A DNA stretch of 52,455 nucleotides, taken from contig CAZGSG010000005.1 of NCBI GenBank assembly GCA_964528095.1, positions 1-52,455 on the forward strand, written 5' to 3'. Positions 36,972 to 45,281 of the stretch are shown piece after piece. The stretch is from CAZGSG01 sp964528095. Its GTDB lineage: Bacteria > Bacteroidota > Bacteroidia > Chitinophagales > Chitinophagaceae. The notes below the pieces were generated by a model, which did no database searches, was not told where the DNA came from, and saw only the letters and a program-made list of their open reading frames with translations. The position numbers and the translations under genes are program-made. Each line of letters opens with the position of its first letter. The stretch's first letter is position 1.

Positions 36972-37352
36972 TTATTGATTAGCCCGCACCAGCAAATACA
37001 GCGTAATGGCATCCTTATAGGGAGTGTTCTCCATTTTTACTGTTTTATTCATTTGCTCCAGGATGCTTTGGCATGTTTCATCAATGCCTTTATCCCGCAA
37101 TACCGACTTAGCCCGGTAGGTATACTCTGCAATGCTATCAATTGGTTCAGCATATTTTGAAGACAGATTATCCAGTAGTGTTTTTATCCTCACTACTTTT
37201 ATATCATTCTTATCATATACATCATCTATTACAGCAAGTTTCTGTTCTATAGGCGTTTCTTCCTTCGCGGCTGGTTCACTCGCGGCTTCGGAAGCTTCGC
37301 CACAGGATAGGGTAAAAAAGGCGAGTACAAGAAAAGTAAAAAGTTTGTTCAT
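36972..37352 (-). CDS. Small lipoprotein of unknown function
   Basis: The ATG at 37352 (MNKLFTFLVLAFFTLSC-GE) gives a lipoprotein signal and 126 residues; the longer frame from 37427 lacks a signal at its start. After an Ala/Glu-rich linker (EASEAASEPAAKEE) comes a helical domain of about 90 residues (DVYDKNDIKVVRIKTLLDNL and on). I do not recognise a family. It is monocistronic with a clear terminator. Confidence 0.6.
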   Translation of the reverse strand: MNKLFTFLVLAFFTLSCGEASEAASEPAAKEETPIEQKLAVIDDVYDKNDIKVVRIKTLLDNLSSKYAEPIDSIAEYTYRAKSVLRDKGIDETCQSILEQMNKTVKMENTPYKDAITLYLLVRANQ

Positions 37353-38029
37353 GGATATTGTTTTATGCCTACTCTTTAAATGCAGTTTTCGGCTTCCCTG
37401 CGGTCCACTGGCAGGCCCGGCCTGCATGGAAATGTTCAGAAATCCGAAACGTAGATGGAAACCTGATATTGTTGACAGACGGGTTTTTTAGCGATAATTC
37501 GATTAAAAATAGCAGAAATGTCAATAATTTCCCGGGTCAACTAAGTGTAAACCTTTGTAAGACAGCGATGGCAGGATGACACCTCCTTCGTACCCGCCTC
37601 GTGATTGGTTCGGGACTTGTTCGCTTCTGACAGGGTAGTTGAGCGTAAATTCCGAGCAACTCCCGAACAAGTCCCGAACAAGTCCAAACGCAGGTATCAA
37701 GGGGCAGTTTGCAATGCACAGACTATCAAAAGGATAAATCAGTCTCTTTTTATTTGGAAACCTGATAGGGTGTCTTATACTAATAGGTTAACAGGCGGTA
37801 TCATCGCCCTGCCACATAGATAATGATAGCTAACCCCGGATGAGTTAGGTTGATTAACCTGCCTCAGGTTTAACCAGGGAAAGCAGCCCTTTCAAATCCC
37901 TCAAATATCACACGAACCGGGAATAGTCCTCCTTTATAAAACAAGTTACTTTCAACTTTCATAAGATCTAGCTGTCCGGTATATTTCCCAGGCAGCGCTA
38001 AACTGATTAAACCTTATTGCTATTTGCAA
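37353..38029. other. 677-bp intergenic region before the lysin cluster regulator
   Basis: No convincing gene. It contains GCAGGC/GCCTGC (37411-37416, 37420-37425), upstream of the minus-strand lipoprotein gene, and the 16-bp inverted repeat at 37608-37679. The rest shows no known RNA family. Confidence 0.5.
37608..37679. repeat. 16-bp perfect inverted repeat with an extra direct half-copy
   Basis: The arm GTTCGGGACTTGTTCG (37608-37623) is the exact reverse complement of 37664-37679, 40 bp apart. The right side also contains CCCGAACAAGTCC twice in tandem (37662-37674 and 37673-37685). Possible operator or remnant of a mobile end; nothing flanking decides. Confidence 0.65.
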
Positions 38030-38476
38030 ATGTCGGCGAGCCTTTGCATAAATGTCTATTGCCCGGCCAAAACTGATAAAGAAGAGATCAGGTTTTATGA
38101 AGCCGATGAATGGTCAGCGGATGTTGAAAAACAATTCCTGGCTAAAATGCAGGATATATTCTCCATTAGCCGAAAACTGGGTAAGGCCTTCCAGGTGTCT
38201 ATTACTATCGAAACGCCGGATGTAAAAGAAATTTCGTTTCAGTTACTTCGAAAAATCAATACACCGGTAGAGATCAATAACCAGAAACTAAGTATACGCG
38301 AGATCGAGATACTGGGGCTGATCATGCAGGGTCTTACCAATAATGAGATAGCCGCCCAGTTATTTATCAGCTACGAAACAGTGAAGTCACATCGCAAAAA
38401 TATTCTTGAAAAAACAGGTGCGAAAAATACTGCGGCGCTGGTCAATTATTATCACCAGACCTTCTTCGAAAAATAA
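38030..38476 (+). CDS. LuxR-type helix-turn-helix regulator without receiver domain
   Basis: The ATG at 38030 gives 148 residues. The C-terminal about 62 residues are a GerE/LuxR DNA-binding domain (LSIREIEILGLIMQGLTNNE, then VKSHRKNILEKTGAKN). The first about 80 residues are not a receiver: no phospho-acceptor Asp pocket is seen, so the input is unknown. It lies 91 nt upstream of the first lysin-cluster gene on the same strand and is the obvious candidate regulator of it, by position only. Confidence 0.8.
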   Translation: MSASLCINVYCPAKTDKEEIRFYEADEWSADVEKQFLAKMQDIFSISRKLGKAFQVSITIETPDVKEISFQLLRKINTPVEINNQKLSIREIEILGLIMQGLTNNEIAAQLFISYETVKSHRKNILEKTGAKNTAALVNYYHQTFFEK

Positions 38477-38567
38477 GATGTATGGAAATCCCCCTTTCGG
38501 GTGATTGGAACACGCCTTTGTGAAAAGGTATATTTAGCATATTACTTTATACCACAATCCTGATAAC

Positions 38568-41108
38568 ATGGAAAGAACAAGTTTAAATGGCAATGCCAAC
38601 GGTCTGTCTCAATATGAAACCCCTTTTGCAGATATACCTGTGATGAAGGAACAGGCTGATCGCGTTATTAATTCGGAAGACCTGTTCACTGATTATTTCA
38701 GAGAAGTAGAAAGCCCTTTTTCGCGTACCTACGAAGCTACTGCTGTAAGCAAGGGTGTAACACAGGCGGGAGAAGAGTATGTGAACCTGTTATCGGAATT
38801 GAATGATTCGGAGTTTAATGAAATGGTGTATGAGCTTGCAGATGAGGTAGAAGATACCTGGCGTAGCAAGATCTCCAATGAAACAGCCATGGGCAATAAT
38901 TATATACCTTTTGCCACTCAGCAGGCACGTACTTATTTTGCACCGCTTATCCGCGAATCAGAAACAATGATCGACAGGGTAGCCCAGCATTTCTCGGGTA
39001 ATAACCTGGCAGATCATTCAGAAACGGAAATAGAATCTTTTTTTTCCAATCTTGAATTTAATCACGCCGCGTATTCACCTGCACAGGAACAGTTTTTTGG
39101 TAAAATATTCAATAAAGTAAAATCAGTGGTCAGTGCCGGTGTAAACCTGGCTAAAAAAGGCATCAACGCGGTAGGTAAACTGCTTCCTATTAATATACTG
39201 CTTGATAAGATAAAAGGATTGATAAAACCATTACTGGATAAGGTATTGAAATTTGCCATAGGTAAACTGCCCAGGAACCTGCAACCACATGCGCAGACCC
39301 TGGCGAAAAAATTCCTGAACCTTGAAACAGCAGACGAGACCGGTGACTATGAACAGGCTGATGGACAGTTGGAGGCGATACAGTCGGAACTGGACAATCA
39401 TATAGCCCAGCTTGTTTTTTCTCCGGGAGAAGAAGAAGCAACGCATGTATCAATGAACTATGAAAGTTCGCAGGAAACCGGTGAACGAATAAGCAATTAT
39501 GAAACCGGCGCGCTCAATACCACTCCATTACATGTAGCACGCCAGCAGTTTGTGGATGAACTAAAAGGACTGCAGCCCGGAGAAAGTCCTGCGCCTGCGA
39601 TCGAACGTTTTTTACCCGTGGCGATAATGGCCCTGCAACCAATTATCAAGATGGCCATAGGCATCGTGGGCCGGCAAAAAATAATCAATTTCCTTGCTGG
39701 CTTATTGGCTAAACTGGTAAGTAAATATGTACCCGCAAATGTGGCGCAGCCCCTGGCGGCAAGTATCATTGATGTAGGCATGGGCGCGATAGGTTTTGAA
39801 ACACATGAAGAAGGGAAAACAGACCTGGCTTATGAAGCCATCGCAAATACCATCGAAGAGACCATTCAGCAAATGAACATACAAAATGAGGCGGCCTTAA
39901 ATGATTCTGAAGAATTGACCATGCACCTGCTGGAAGCGTTTGAAAAAGCGGCAGCGGATAATTTCCCTTCTCAATACATAAGAGAAGAATTAAGACCGAC
40001 TAAACAAAAAGGTCTTTGGGTGGCGATGCCAAGAAATACAGCGGTGCCCCTGTACAAAAAATTCACTCATGTATACGATACCACCATTGATCCGCAAACA
40101 GCCAATGCGGTAACAACTTTCAGGAGTTTACCTCTTGCTAATTTTCTACGTGATAAATACGGGCTTGATACCAGTAAACCTATAAAAGCAAAAGTACATG
40201 TATACGAAACCCTGAAAGGTACAAGGCTCAACCTGATCAGCCGGTCTGAAAAACTGGCGGGCCTGAATGCCAAACAGCCCAAAGCGTGGATACAATTGTT
40301 ACCACTTACCAAACAAGCTTCTTCACTTTTGCTGAAAGAGCCATCACTTGGAAAAGATGTAGATGCAAAGATTCTTTCAAACCGTTTTAAAACAAGTCCA
40401 GGTCAACGCTTCTATTACCTGGAGATTGATGGCGCGCGCTTACGTATACCGCCTGTTGACCGGTCAAAACACAAACACAATCAACAGGGGCATGCGGCCG
40501 CCGGTACAGAAAGCAGGTCGGCGGATATACAAGGGGTCATCAATTTTATTAAATCAGAAATAAAACTGAATTATTATTTCAGCGAGGAAGACGCGCTTGC
40601 TGTGGTAGAAAAATTGAACAAGAATGATTTTCTGGGCGCGGCGCTGGGCATTCGCCAGGCGATCAAAACCGTATTGAATGATATTCTGTTGAAAAATATC
40701 GCTACTAAAGTGAAGATCGTACATGAGGCCTTACCGGAGCTATACCTTGAGCATTACCCTGATCAGCAGGAGCAGTTCTCTCCGTTGAATGTACTCGGTA
40801 AGGTAGCCGGTAAAGAAATTATCTCCGGGATTGTTGGTAAGCTGGTCGATAAGATCTCTACACAAGCGTATGAAGCTGTTGCGGGTTTCTTCAAAGCAAG
40901 AGCCGCGGAGTTCAAAGCCGCGCAGGCAGAACCGCAGGATGGCGTAACTATCAAACTCAGTTGGAATAATGTGCCGGGTATGGCGGTTATCCGCACGATC
41001 ATTAATGCTATCCGGGGTAATTTATCAATCGGAAACCTGGGAGATCTTACCCTGCCGAATATGCCGGCACCGGATATCAGGATCATCGCGGATAAAAAAT
41101 TTGATTAA
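38568..41108 (+). CDS. Large leaderless protein with amphipathic helical blocks (cluster gene A)
   Basis: The product (846 aa) lacks a signal peptide and begins with an acidic, Ser/Glu-rich stretch holding QYETPFADIP and later VESPFSRTYEA. Residues about 180-250 (FNKVKSVVSAGVNLAKKGIN, KGLIKPLLDKVLKFAIGKLP) are strongly amphipathic and basic, and about 345-400 (VAIMALQPIIKMAIGIVG, FLAGLLAKLVSKYVP) similar. Another such block is at about 745-780. These could contact membranes or line a shell. About 480-650 is a beta-rich region with no recognised domain. I do not recognise the family. It starts the operon; the next gene begins 9 nt after its stop. Confidence 0.6.
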   Translation: MERTSLNGNANGLSQYETPFADIPVMKEQADRVINSEDLFTDYFREVESPFSRTYEATAVSKGVTQAGEEYVNLLSELNDSEFNEMVYELADEVEDTWRSKISNETAMGNNYIPFATQQARTYFAPLIRESETMIDRVAQHFSGNNLADHSETEIESFFSNLEFNHAAYSPAQEQFFGKIFNKVKSVVSAGVNLAKKGINAVGKLLPINILLDKIKGLIKPLLDKVLKFAIGKLPRNLQPHAQTLAKKFLNLETADETGDYEQADGQLEAIQSELDNHIAQLVFSPGEEEATHVSMNYESSQETGERISNYETGALNTTPLHVARQQFVDELKGLQPGESPAPAIERFLPVAIMALQPIIKMAIGIVGRQKIINFLAGLLAKLVSKYVPANVAQPLAASIIDVGMGAIGFETHEEGKTDLAYEAIANTIEETIQQMNIQNEAALNDSEELTMHLLEAFEKAAADNFPSQYIREELRPTKQKGLWVAMPRNTAVPLYKKFTHVYDTTIDPQTANAVTTFRSLPLANFLRDKYGLDTSKPIKAKVHVYETLKGTRLNLISRSEKLAGLNAKQPKAWIQLLPLTKQASSLLLKEPSLGKDVDAKILSNRFKTSPGQRFYYLEIDGARLRIPPVDRSKHKHNQQGHAAAGTESRSADIQGVINFIKSEIKLNYYFSEEDALAVVEKLNKNDFLGAALGIRQAIKTVLNDILLKNIATKVKIVHEALPELYLEHYPDQQEQFSPLNVLGKVAGKEIISGIVGKLVDKISTQAYEAVAGFFKARAAEFKAAQAEPQDGVTIKLSWNNVPGMAVIRTIINAIRGNLSIGNLGDLTLPNMPAPDIRIIADKKFD

Positions 41109-41117
41109 TCGTTTTTT

Positions 41118-42374
41118 ATGCAGGCCACTTCTTCCATTTATTATTCTTTGCTGCGCCAGGTAAATCATTGGTTGCAGGCAGCATCCCGGTTAGCACAACT
41201 GGATAATCTTGCCTCAGGTAATGCATGGCATGGCATTGAACATAAAATGGGCGTTTTGTTGAAGGATTCGTTGAAGAACAGTGTAGATGAAGTGACAGCT
41301 ATGGCCAATAGCTTAAGAAAACAATTAGAAAGCCCTCCCGAGCCGGAGCATCTCCGGAATATCAAAAGAGGGCTGCTGCAATTGCGTAATAAATATCTTA
41401 AGGCGGAAGAAACGATCCATTTTTATACGGTAGCGATCAACTCCCGCACCACTTCAGGACTGGCAGCTTTGTTACGCGCCTGTGATATACTCTGTGTGAA
41501 AAGCATGGAAGAACTATTGCGCCCGCTTGGAAAGGAAACGCCTTATGTATTGACGTATGTAGACAAAGGAGTAGGGGCTTCCATATTAAAAGCCGGTCTG
41601 CGCTTATGGGATGGGAGAATAAGCCCGGTAGCTGCCATCAAAGTGACGCAACATAATCTGTATAGACCTACGGCGATCATTCATGAAACCGGTCACCAGG
41701 TAGCACATATCCTGAACTGGAATGATGAACTGTCGGCGAGGCTGAACAATGAACTGAACCGGCATCCAAAAATAGTAGGCGCTGCGTTTGCCGGATGGTC
41801 AAGCGAAATGGCGGCTGATGCGTTTGCGTTTGTACATACCGGTTATGCCGCGGTGGCGGCATTGCATGATGTAGTGAGCGGATTGCCACAGGCGGTATTT
41901 GCCTATCATCAACATGATCCACATCCTATTTCCTATATACGTGTGTTGATGAATATTGAAATGTGTCGCCAGTTTTATGGACATGGTGCCTGGGATGACC
42001 TGGAAGAAGCATTCAAAAATGATTATGATATTAATCTTGTCAATTTTCCCTCCATCGGGCTGGTAAAAATGTGTGTGGATGCGTTACCGGATGTGGTAGC
42101 ACTACTATTGAAAGCGTCATATCGTGCATTTAATAACAGATCACTTGCGCAGATCATTCCACCGGCGAAAGTAAGCCCCAGAGAACTGGAGCGACTGGAA
42201 TACCTGGCAGGGCCGGCACTATTTACTTCACATGCCTGGATCTGGAAAGAATGTCTACGGCTACTGGCATTAAATGGTTACAGGATCGGTTTGGGCAGGG
42301 GAGATCTGCCGGCATTATATAAACAACAGGAAGAATGGATGACAAGACTGGGATTTTCAGTAGAATTAAATTAA
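41118..42374 (+). CDS. HETGH zincin metalloprotease-like protein (cluster gene B)
   Basis: The product (418 aa, no signal peptide) has a helical N-terminal half and the motif IIHETGHQVAHI (His189, Glu190, His193), an HExxH zinc site. SSEMAADAFAF (Glu230 with Asp234) is a good third-ligand segment, as in ExxxD-type gluzincins. The region after it is rich in His (YHQHDPHPIS). Catalysis on peptide substrates is expected from the motif; the target is unknown. It begins 9 nt after gene A and is followed 29 nt later by a coiled-coil gene, so it is in the same operon. Confidence 0.7.
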   Translation: MQATSSIYYSLLRQVNHWLQAASRLAQLDNLASGNAWHGIEHKMGVLLKDSLKNSVDEVTAMANSLRKQLESPPEPEHLRNIKRGLLQLRNKYLKAEETIHFYTVAINSRTTSGLAALLRACDILCVKSMEELLRPLGKETPYVLTYVDKGVGASILKAGLRLWDGRISPVAAIKVTQHNLYRPTAIIHETGHQVAHILNWNDELSARLNNELNRHPKIVGAAFAGWSSEMAADAFAFVHTGYAAVAALHDVVSGLPQAVFAYHQHDPHPISYIRVLMNIEMCRQFYGHGAWDDLEEAFKNDYDINLVNFPSIGLVKMCVDALPDVVALLLKASYRAFNNRSLAQIIPPAKVSPRELERLEYLAGPALFTSHAWIWKECLRLLALNGYRIGLGRGDLPALYKQQEEWMTRLGFSVELN

Positions 42375-42403
42375 CCAAATCAGCAACTTCAAAAAACAAT
42401 GAT

Positions 42404-42718
42404 ATGTCAACAAAATTAGACAGCCTGAGGAAAGATATTGAAAGGCTAAAGAAAAATCTTTCCAGGATCGAATATGAATTGGATAAGATGGACCATGATC
42501 CAGACTGTGATCATTCCCATATGACTAAACTGATCAGGGATAAAGCAGAAATAGAAAAACTGTGCAACGATATTGAAAAACAAATACTGGCAGAGGACCG
42601 TCGATGTGATACAAAACCCGGAGACCAGGAGAGCCCCTCGCAGGAGATATATAGGATGAAAACTGAATCCTATGGTATCATGCGGATGAACTACGGAACC
42701 CTGGACAACAATTTATAA
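42404..42718 (+). CDS. Short coiled-coil protein (cluster gene C)
   Basis: The ATG at 42404 (MSTKLDSLRKDIERLKKNLS) gives 104 residues; the frame open from 42335 overlaps gene B and is not needed. Residues 1-65 form a heptad-rich coiled coil, interrupted by DHDPDCDHSHM, a His/Cys/Asp cluster that could bind a metal. The C-terminus is polar. No family recognised. Gaps of 29 and 32 nt to its neighbours place it in the operon; a chaperone or adaptor role is a guess from size and shape. Confidence 0.55.
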   Translation: MSTKLDSLRKDIERLKKNLSRIEYELDKMDHDPDCDHSHMTKLIRDKAEIEKLCNDIEKQILAEDRRCDTKPGDQESPSQEIYRMKTESYGIMRMNYGTLDNNL

Positions 42719-42750
42719 GAACCCTCTTTTTTACTTCAAAAACTATTTAT

Positions 42751-44088
42751 ATGGACTTCATTGATCAGCTTATCTATACCAGCAACCAGGACAATGTCAG
42801 GGGTAATTATCCATCACTACTGAGTGACTATGCGTCTACAACAAATGCAGGCCCAGGTATACCGGGACGCGATGAAATACCCGTGGTACCACCTGTTGCA
42901 TTGCCACAATTGCCCGCCGCCACAGGTTCTTACCCGCAACAGGTAAGAGAAAATTATTTGTTTTATGAGGATCCGAGAGTGATAGAAAAAGCTATACAAA
43001 AACACTGGTTCGATATTGCAAATGGGCCCGTTAATCCACTGAATTTCGCAGCTGCCGTTAACCCGTTATTCAGGCCCACCGATCCTCCACCGTATCACCT
43101 GATCTATTCATATCTTATCGAGAATACCCGGATCACCCAGATCATGGAGCGCCTGATCTATTTGTACCAGCACGACGAAGTGCTTGGTGTGGCCAGCGCA
43201 AGTAATGCGGTACATCAACAGGCATTTCAATGGATCATGAACACAGAGAACCTGTTCTTTAAAACCCTGTCGAATACGAGCTCGCGTAATATGAGTGGTA
43301 ACCTGCGACCCAATCCTGAGGCCAACAGGAGAAATGCTTATTACCGGATGTTTGGAATGGACCTTGCTTTTGGTGACGCGAATAGCTCAGGCAATACAGA
43401 ATATAATTACTATAAAGCAAAAACGGCCAATAAAGAATTCATTTTGTTGTTTGAACAATTTCTCACAGAGATCTGGCAGGCATATACCAATGCGCAGAAT
43501 ACCAGTGGTGCCAATACAACAGATTATCAACGGATCATTGATATGTCGACCAAGCTCCGGCAAATGCTGATGTCAAGAAGAGGCGCTACAGGGCCTATCA
43601 CCCTGTTGAACTACCGTTATATGAATCTGTCGAAAGAAGAATATTCCTCCGTAGGTTTTGCTTCCTGGTTATTTAATATCATTTCCTATGATAGCCCGCT
43701 GGTAAATTTTCTGGGTTGCCAGGCAAATACCGCTTCAGAACGATTAATGAATATTGGCAAAAAAGTGGGTATTGATGCGCATAAAAAAGCGCAGTCCCTG
43801 TTTGATATGGCGGGGCCTATGGCGGTCATCCTGCGACAAATTGAATTCGGCACATTCGAACTCACCGCGCCCAATCTATGGATTCGCCGGGTCATTGAAA
43901 GCCAGACCACCAATGGCGGACCATTGGCCAGCCAGGAACAACTGGATGCCTTGACAGATCTGTTGACCGTGGTTAACAACTGGGAAAAAGCAACCGGTCA
44001 CCGGATTAAAAATCCCGATGCGAATATTACAGGTACTGTGCGTATACAACCGAATGGAGTAAAACAAACACAGACCGCGTTGAATTAA
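42751..44088 (+). CDS. Protein of unknown function (cluster gene D)
   Basis: The product (445 aa, no signal peptide, no membrane helix) starts MDFIDQLIYTSNQDN, then a Pro-rich linker (EIPVVPPVALPQLPAATG), followed by a mostly helical body rich in aromatic residues (HLIYSYLIENTRITQIMERL, YEDPRVIEKAIQKHW). I recognise no domain or catalytic motif. It lies 32 nt after gene C and 159 nt before gene E. The compact helical nature would suit a structural or cargo-carrier role, but nothing in sequence proves it. Confidence 0.5.
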   Translation: MDFIDQLIYTSNQDNVRGNYPSLLSDYASTTNAGPGIPGRDEIPVVPPVALPQLPAATGSYPQQVRENYLFYEDPRVIEKAIQKHWFDIANGPVNPLNFAAAVNPLFRPTDPPPYHLIYSYLIENTRITQIMERLIYLYQHDEVLGVASASNAVHQQAFQWIMNTENLFFKTLSNTSSRNMSGNLRPNPEANRRNAYYRMFGMDLAFGDANSSGNTEYNYYKAKTANKEFILLFEQFLTEIWQAYTNAQNTSGANTTDYQRIIDMSTKLRQMLMSRRGATGPITLLNYRYMNLSKEEYSSVGFASWLFNIISYDSPLVNFLGCQANTASERLMNIGKKVGIDAHKKAQSLFDMAGPMAVILRQIEFGTFELTAPNLWIRRVIESQTTNGGPLASQEQLDALTDLLTVVNNWEKATGHRIKNPDANITGTVRIQPNGVKQTQTALN

Positions 44089-44247
44089 ATGTAGTGAGAA
44101 GTTCAACAGGATTCTTATAACTGCTTTCACCAGATCTAACTGGAATTGATGAAGAATATGTTTACTGGTGTCCGTTCAATAAATCCAGAAGACTGTTAAT
44201 CTTCGGGCATAAATAAAAGATCGTTAATCAATATTAATTTATCGTGT

Positions 44248-45252
44248 ATGCTGACAACCCCTTTTATAGAACCCGAACTGGAATTGGCCGAGGCTGAACA
44301 GGATTGGGAACAGAATGATTCATTCAGTTACCTGGAAGAACCTGAAGAAACCCTTACTGAAAATGAAATAACAGATACCGATGCGGGGAAGCTGAGTATT
44401 AAAAATATCATAGAAATATTGTTTACGGCAAGTTCGAATGGAGTTACGCTTTCAATGGATTTAGCCATTGCGACAAAAGAAGGAGAACGGCTGGGGCGAT
44501 CTATTTATAACAAGTTGATGCTAATAGTCAATGATCAGTCACAGCGTACACTGTTACTGAATTATGCGCAAAGCTTTAGCAAGGCCCCTGCAACTTCACA
44601 TGCCATTATTGCTAATATTATTAACTATGTATTTGATTTTAAAAAAAGAATTGTTACTAATACGATCGCGGAATACAATACCTGGCTAAGCACAAAAACG
44701 AATGGCATATGGGCTATAAAAGAATATGATGCCGGGGCTCTTGTTCATCTCCGAAAATACTGGAACGCAATACCTGACCCTCCGGCAACGGTTGATCTAC
44801 ATGCCCCCTGGAGCGCTGCATTCATCTCTTATATATTGAAGCAATCGGACGCGCGCAGTCTTTTTGATTATTCGGATTTGCATCTTGATTATATCCGCCA
44901 GGCCAGGCGAAACAGGGATGCCAGGGCACAAAACCCTTTCCGGCTGTATAGAATTTCTGAAATTATTGCACGAATGCAACCCGGTGATATGTTATGTAAA
45001 GCAAGAAAAGATAGTGGGAGGGATTTTGACAATGTTCTGAATAGCAAAGATAAAACGGGTAAGCTTTTAGGTAAAGAATGTCATGTGGATATTATTACTG
45101 AGATAGACCGGGCAAATAATTTCATCCGCGTGGTAGGGGGAAATGTTAGTGATAATGTAGACCATAAAGGTCTGACCATTGTTAACGGTAACAAGATCGT
45201 CAATTCTGATGGTGATTCATATTTTGCCGGTATAGGCATCGGCATTGCCTGA
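44248..45252 (+). CDS. DUF2272-like protein (NlpC/CHAP-like fold), cluster gene E
   Basis: The product (334 aa) begins MLTTPFIEPELELAEAEQDW with no signal peptide, then an acidic linker. The C-terminal half (about 185-334) has APWSAAFISYILKQ, LHLDYIRQARRNR, QPGDMLCKARKD and ECHVDIITEID followed by VVGGNVSDNVDHK, the ordered blocks of DUF2272, a family related to NlpC/P60-CHAP amidases. Such folds cleave peptidoglycan stem peptides or related amides. The usual Cys before the first helix is replaced by Ser (PWSAAF), as is common in DUF2272, so the active residue is uncertain. The next gene starts 29 nt downstream. Confidence 0.65.
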   Translation: MLTTPFIEPELELAEAEQDWEQNDSFSYLEEPEETLTENEITDTDAGKLSIKNIIEILFTASSNGVTLSMDLAIATKEGERLGRSIYNKLMLIVNDQSQRTLLLNYAQSFSKAPATSHAIIANIINYVFDFKKRIVTNTIAEYNTWLSTKTNGIWAIKEYDAGALVHLRKYWNAIPDPPATVDLHAPWSAAFISYILKQSDARSLFDYSDLHLDYIRQARRNRDARAQNPFRLYRISEIIARMQPGDMLCKARKDSGRDFDNVLNSKDKTGKLLGKECHVDIITEIDRANNFIRVVGGNVSDNVDHKGLTIVNGNKIVNSDGDSYFAGIGIGIA

Positions 45253-45281
45253 TCGTTTTTAATCATTTTTCAACTACAGTT

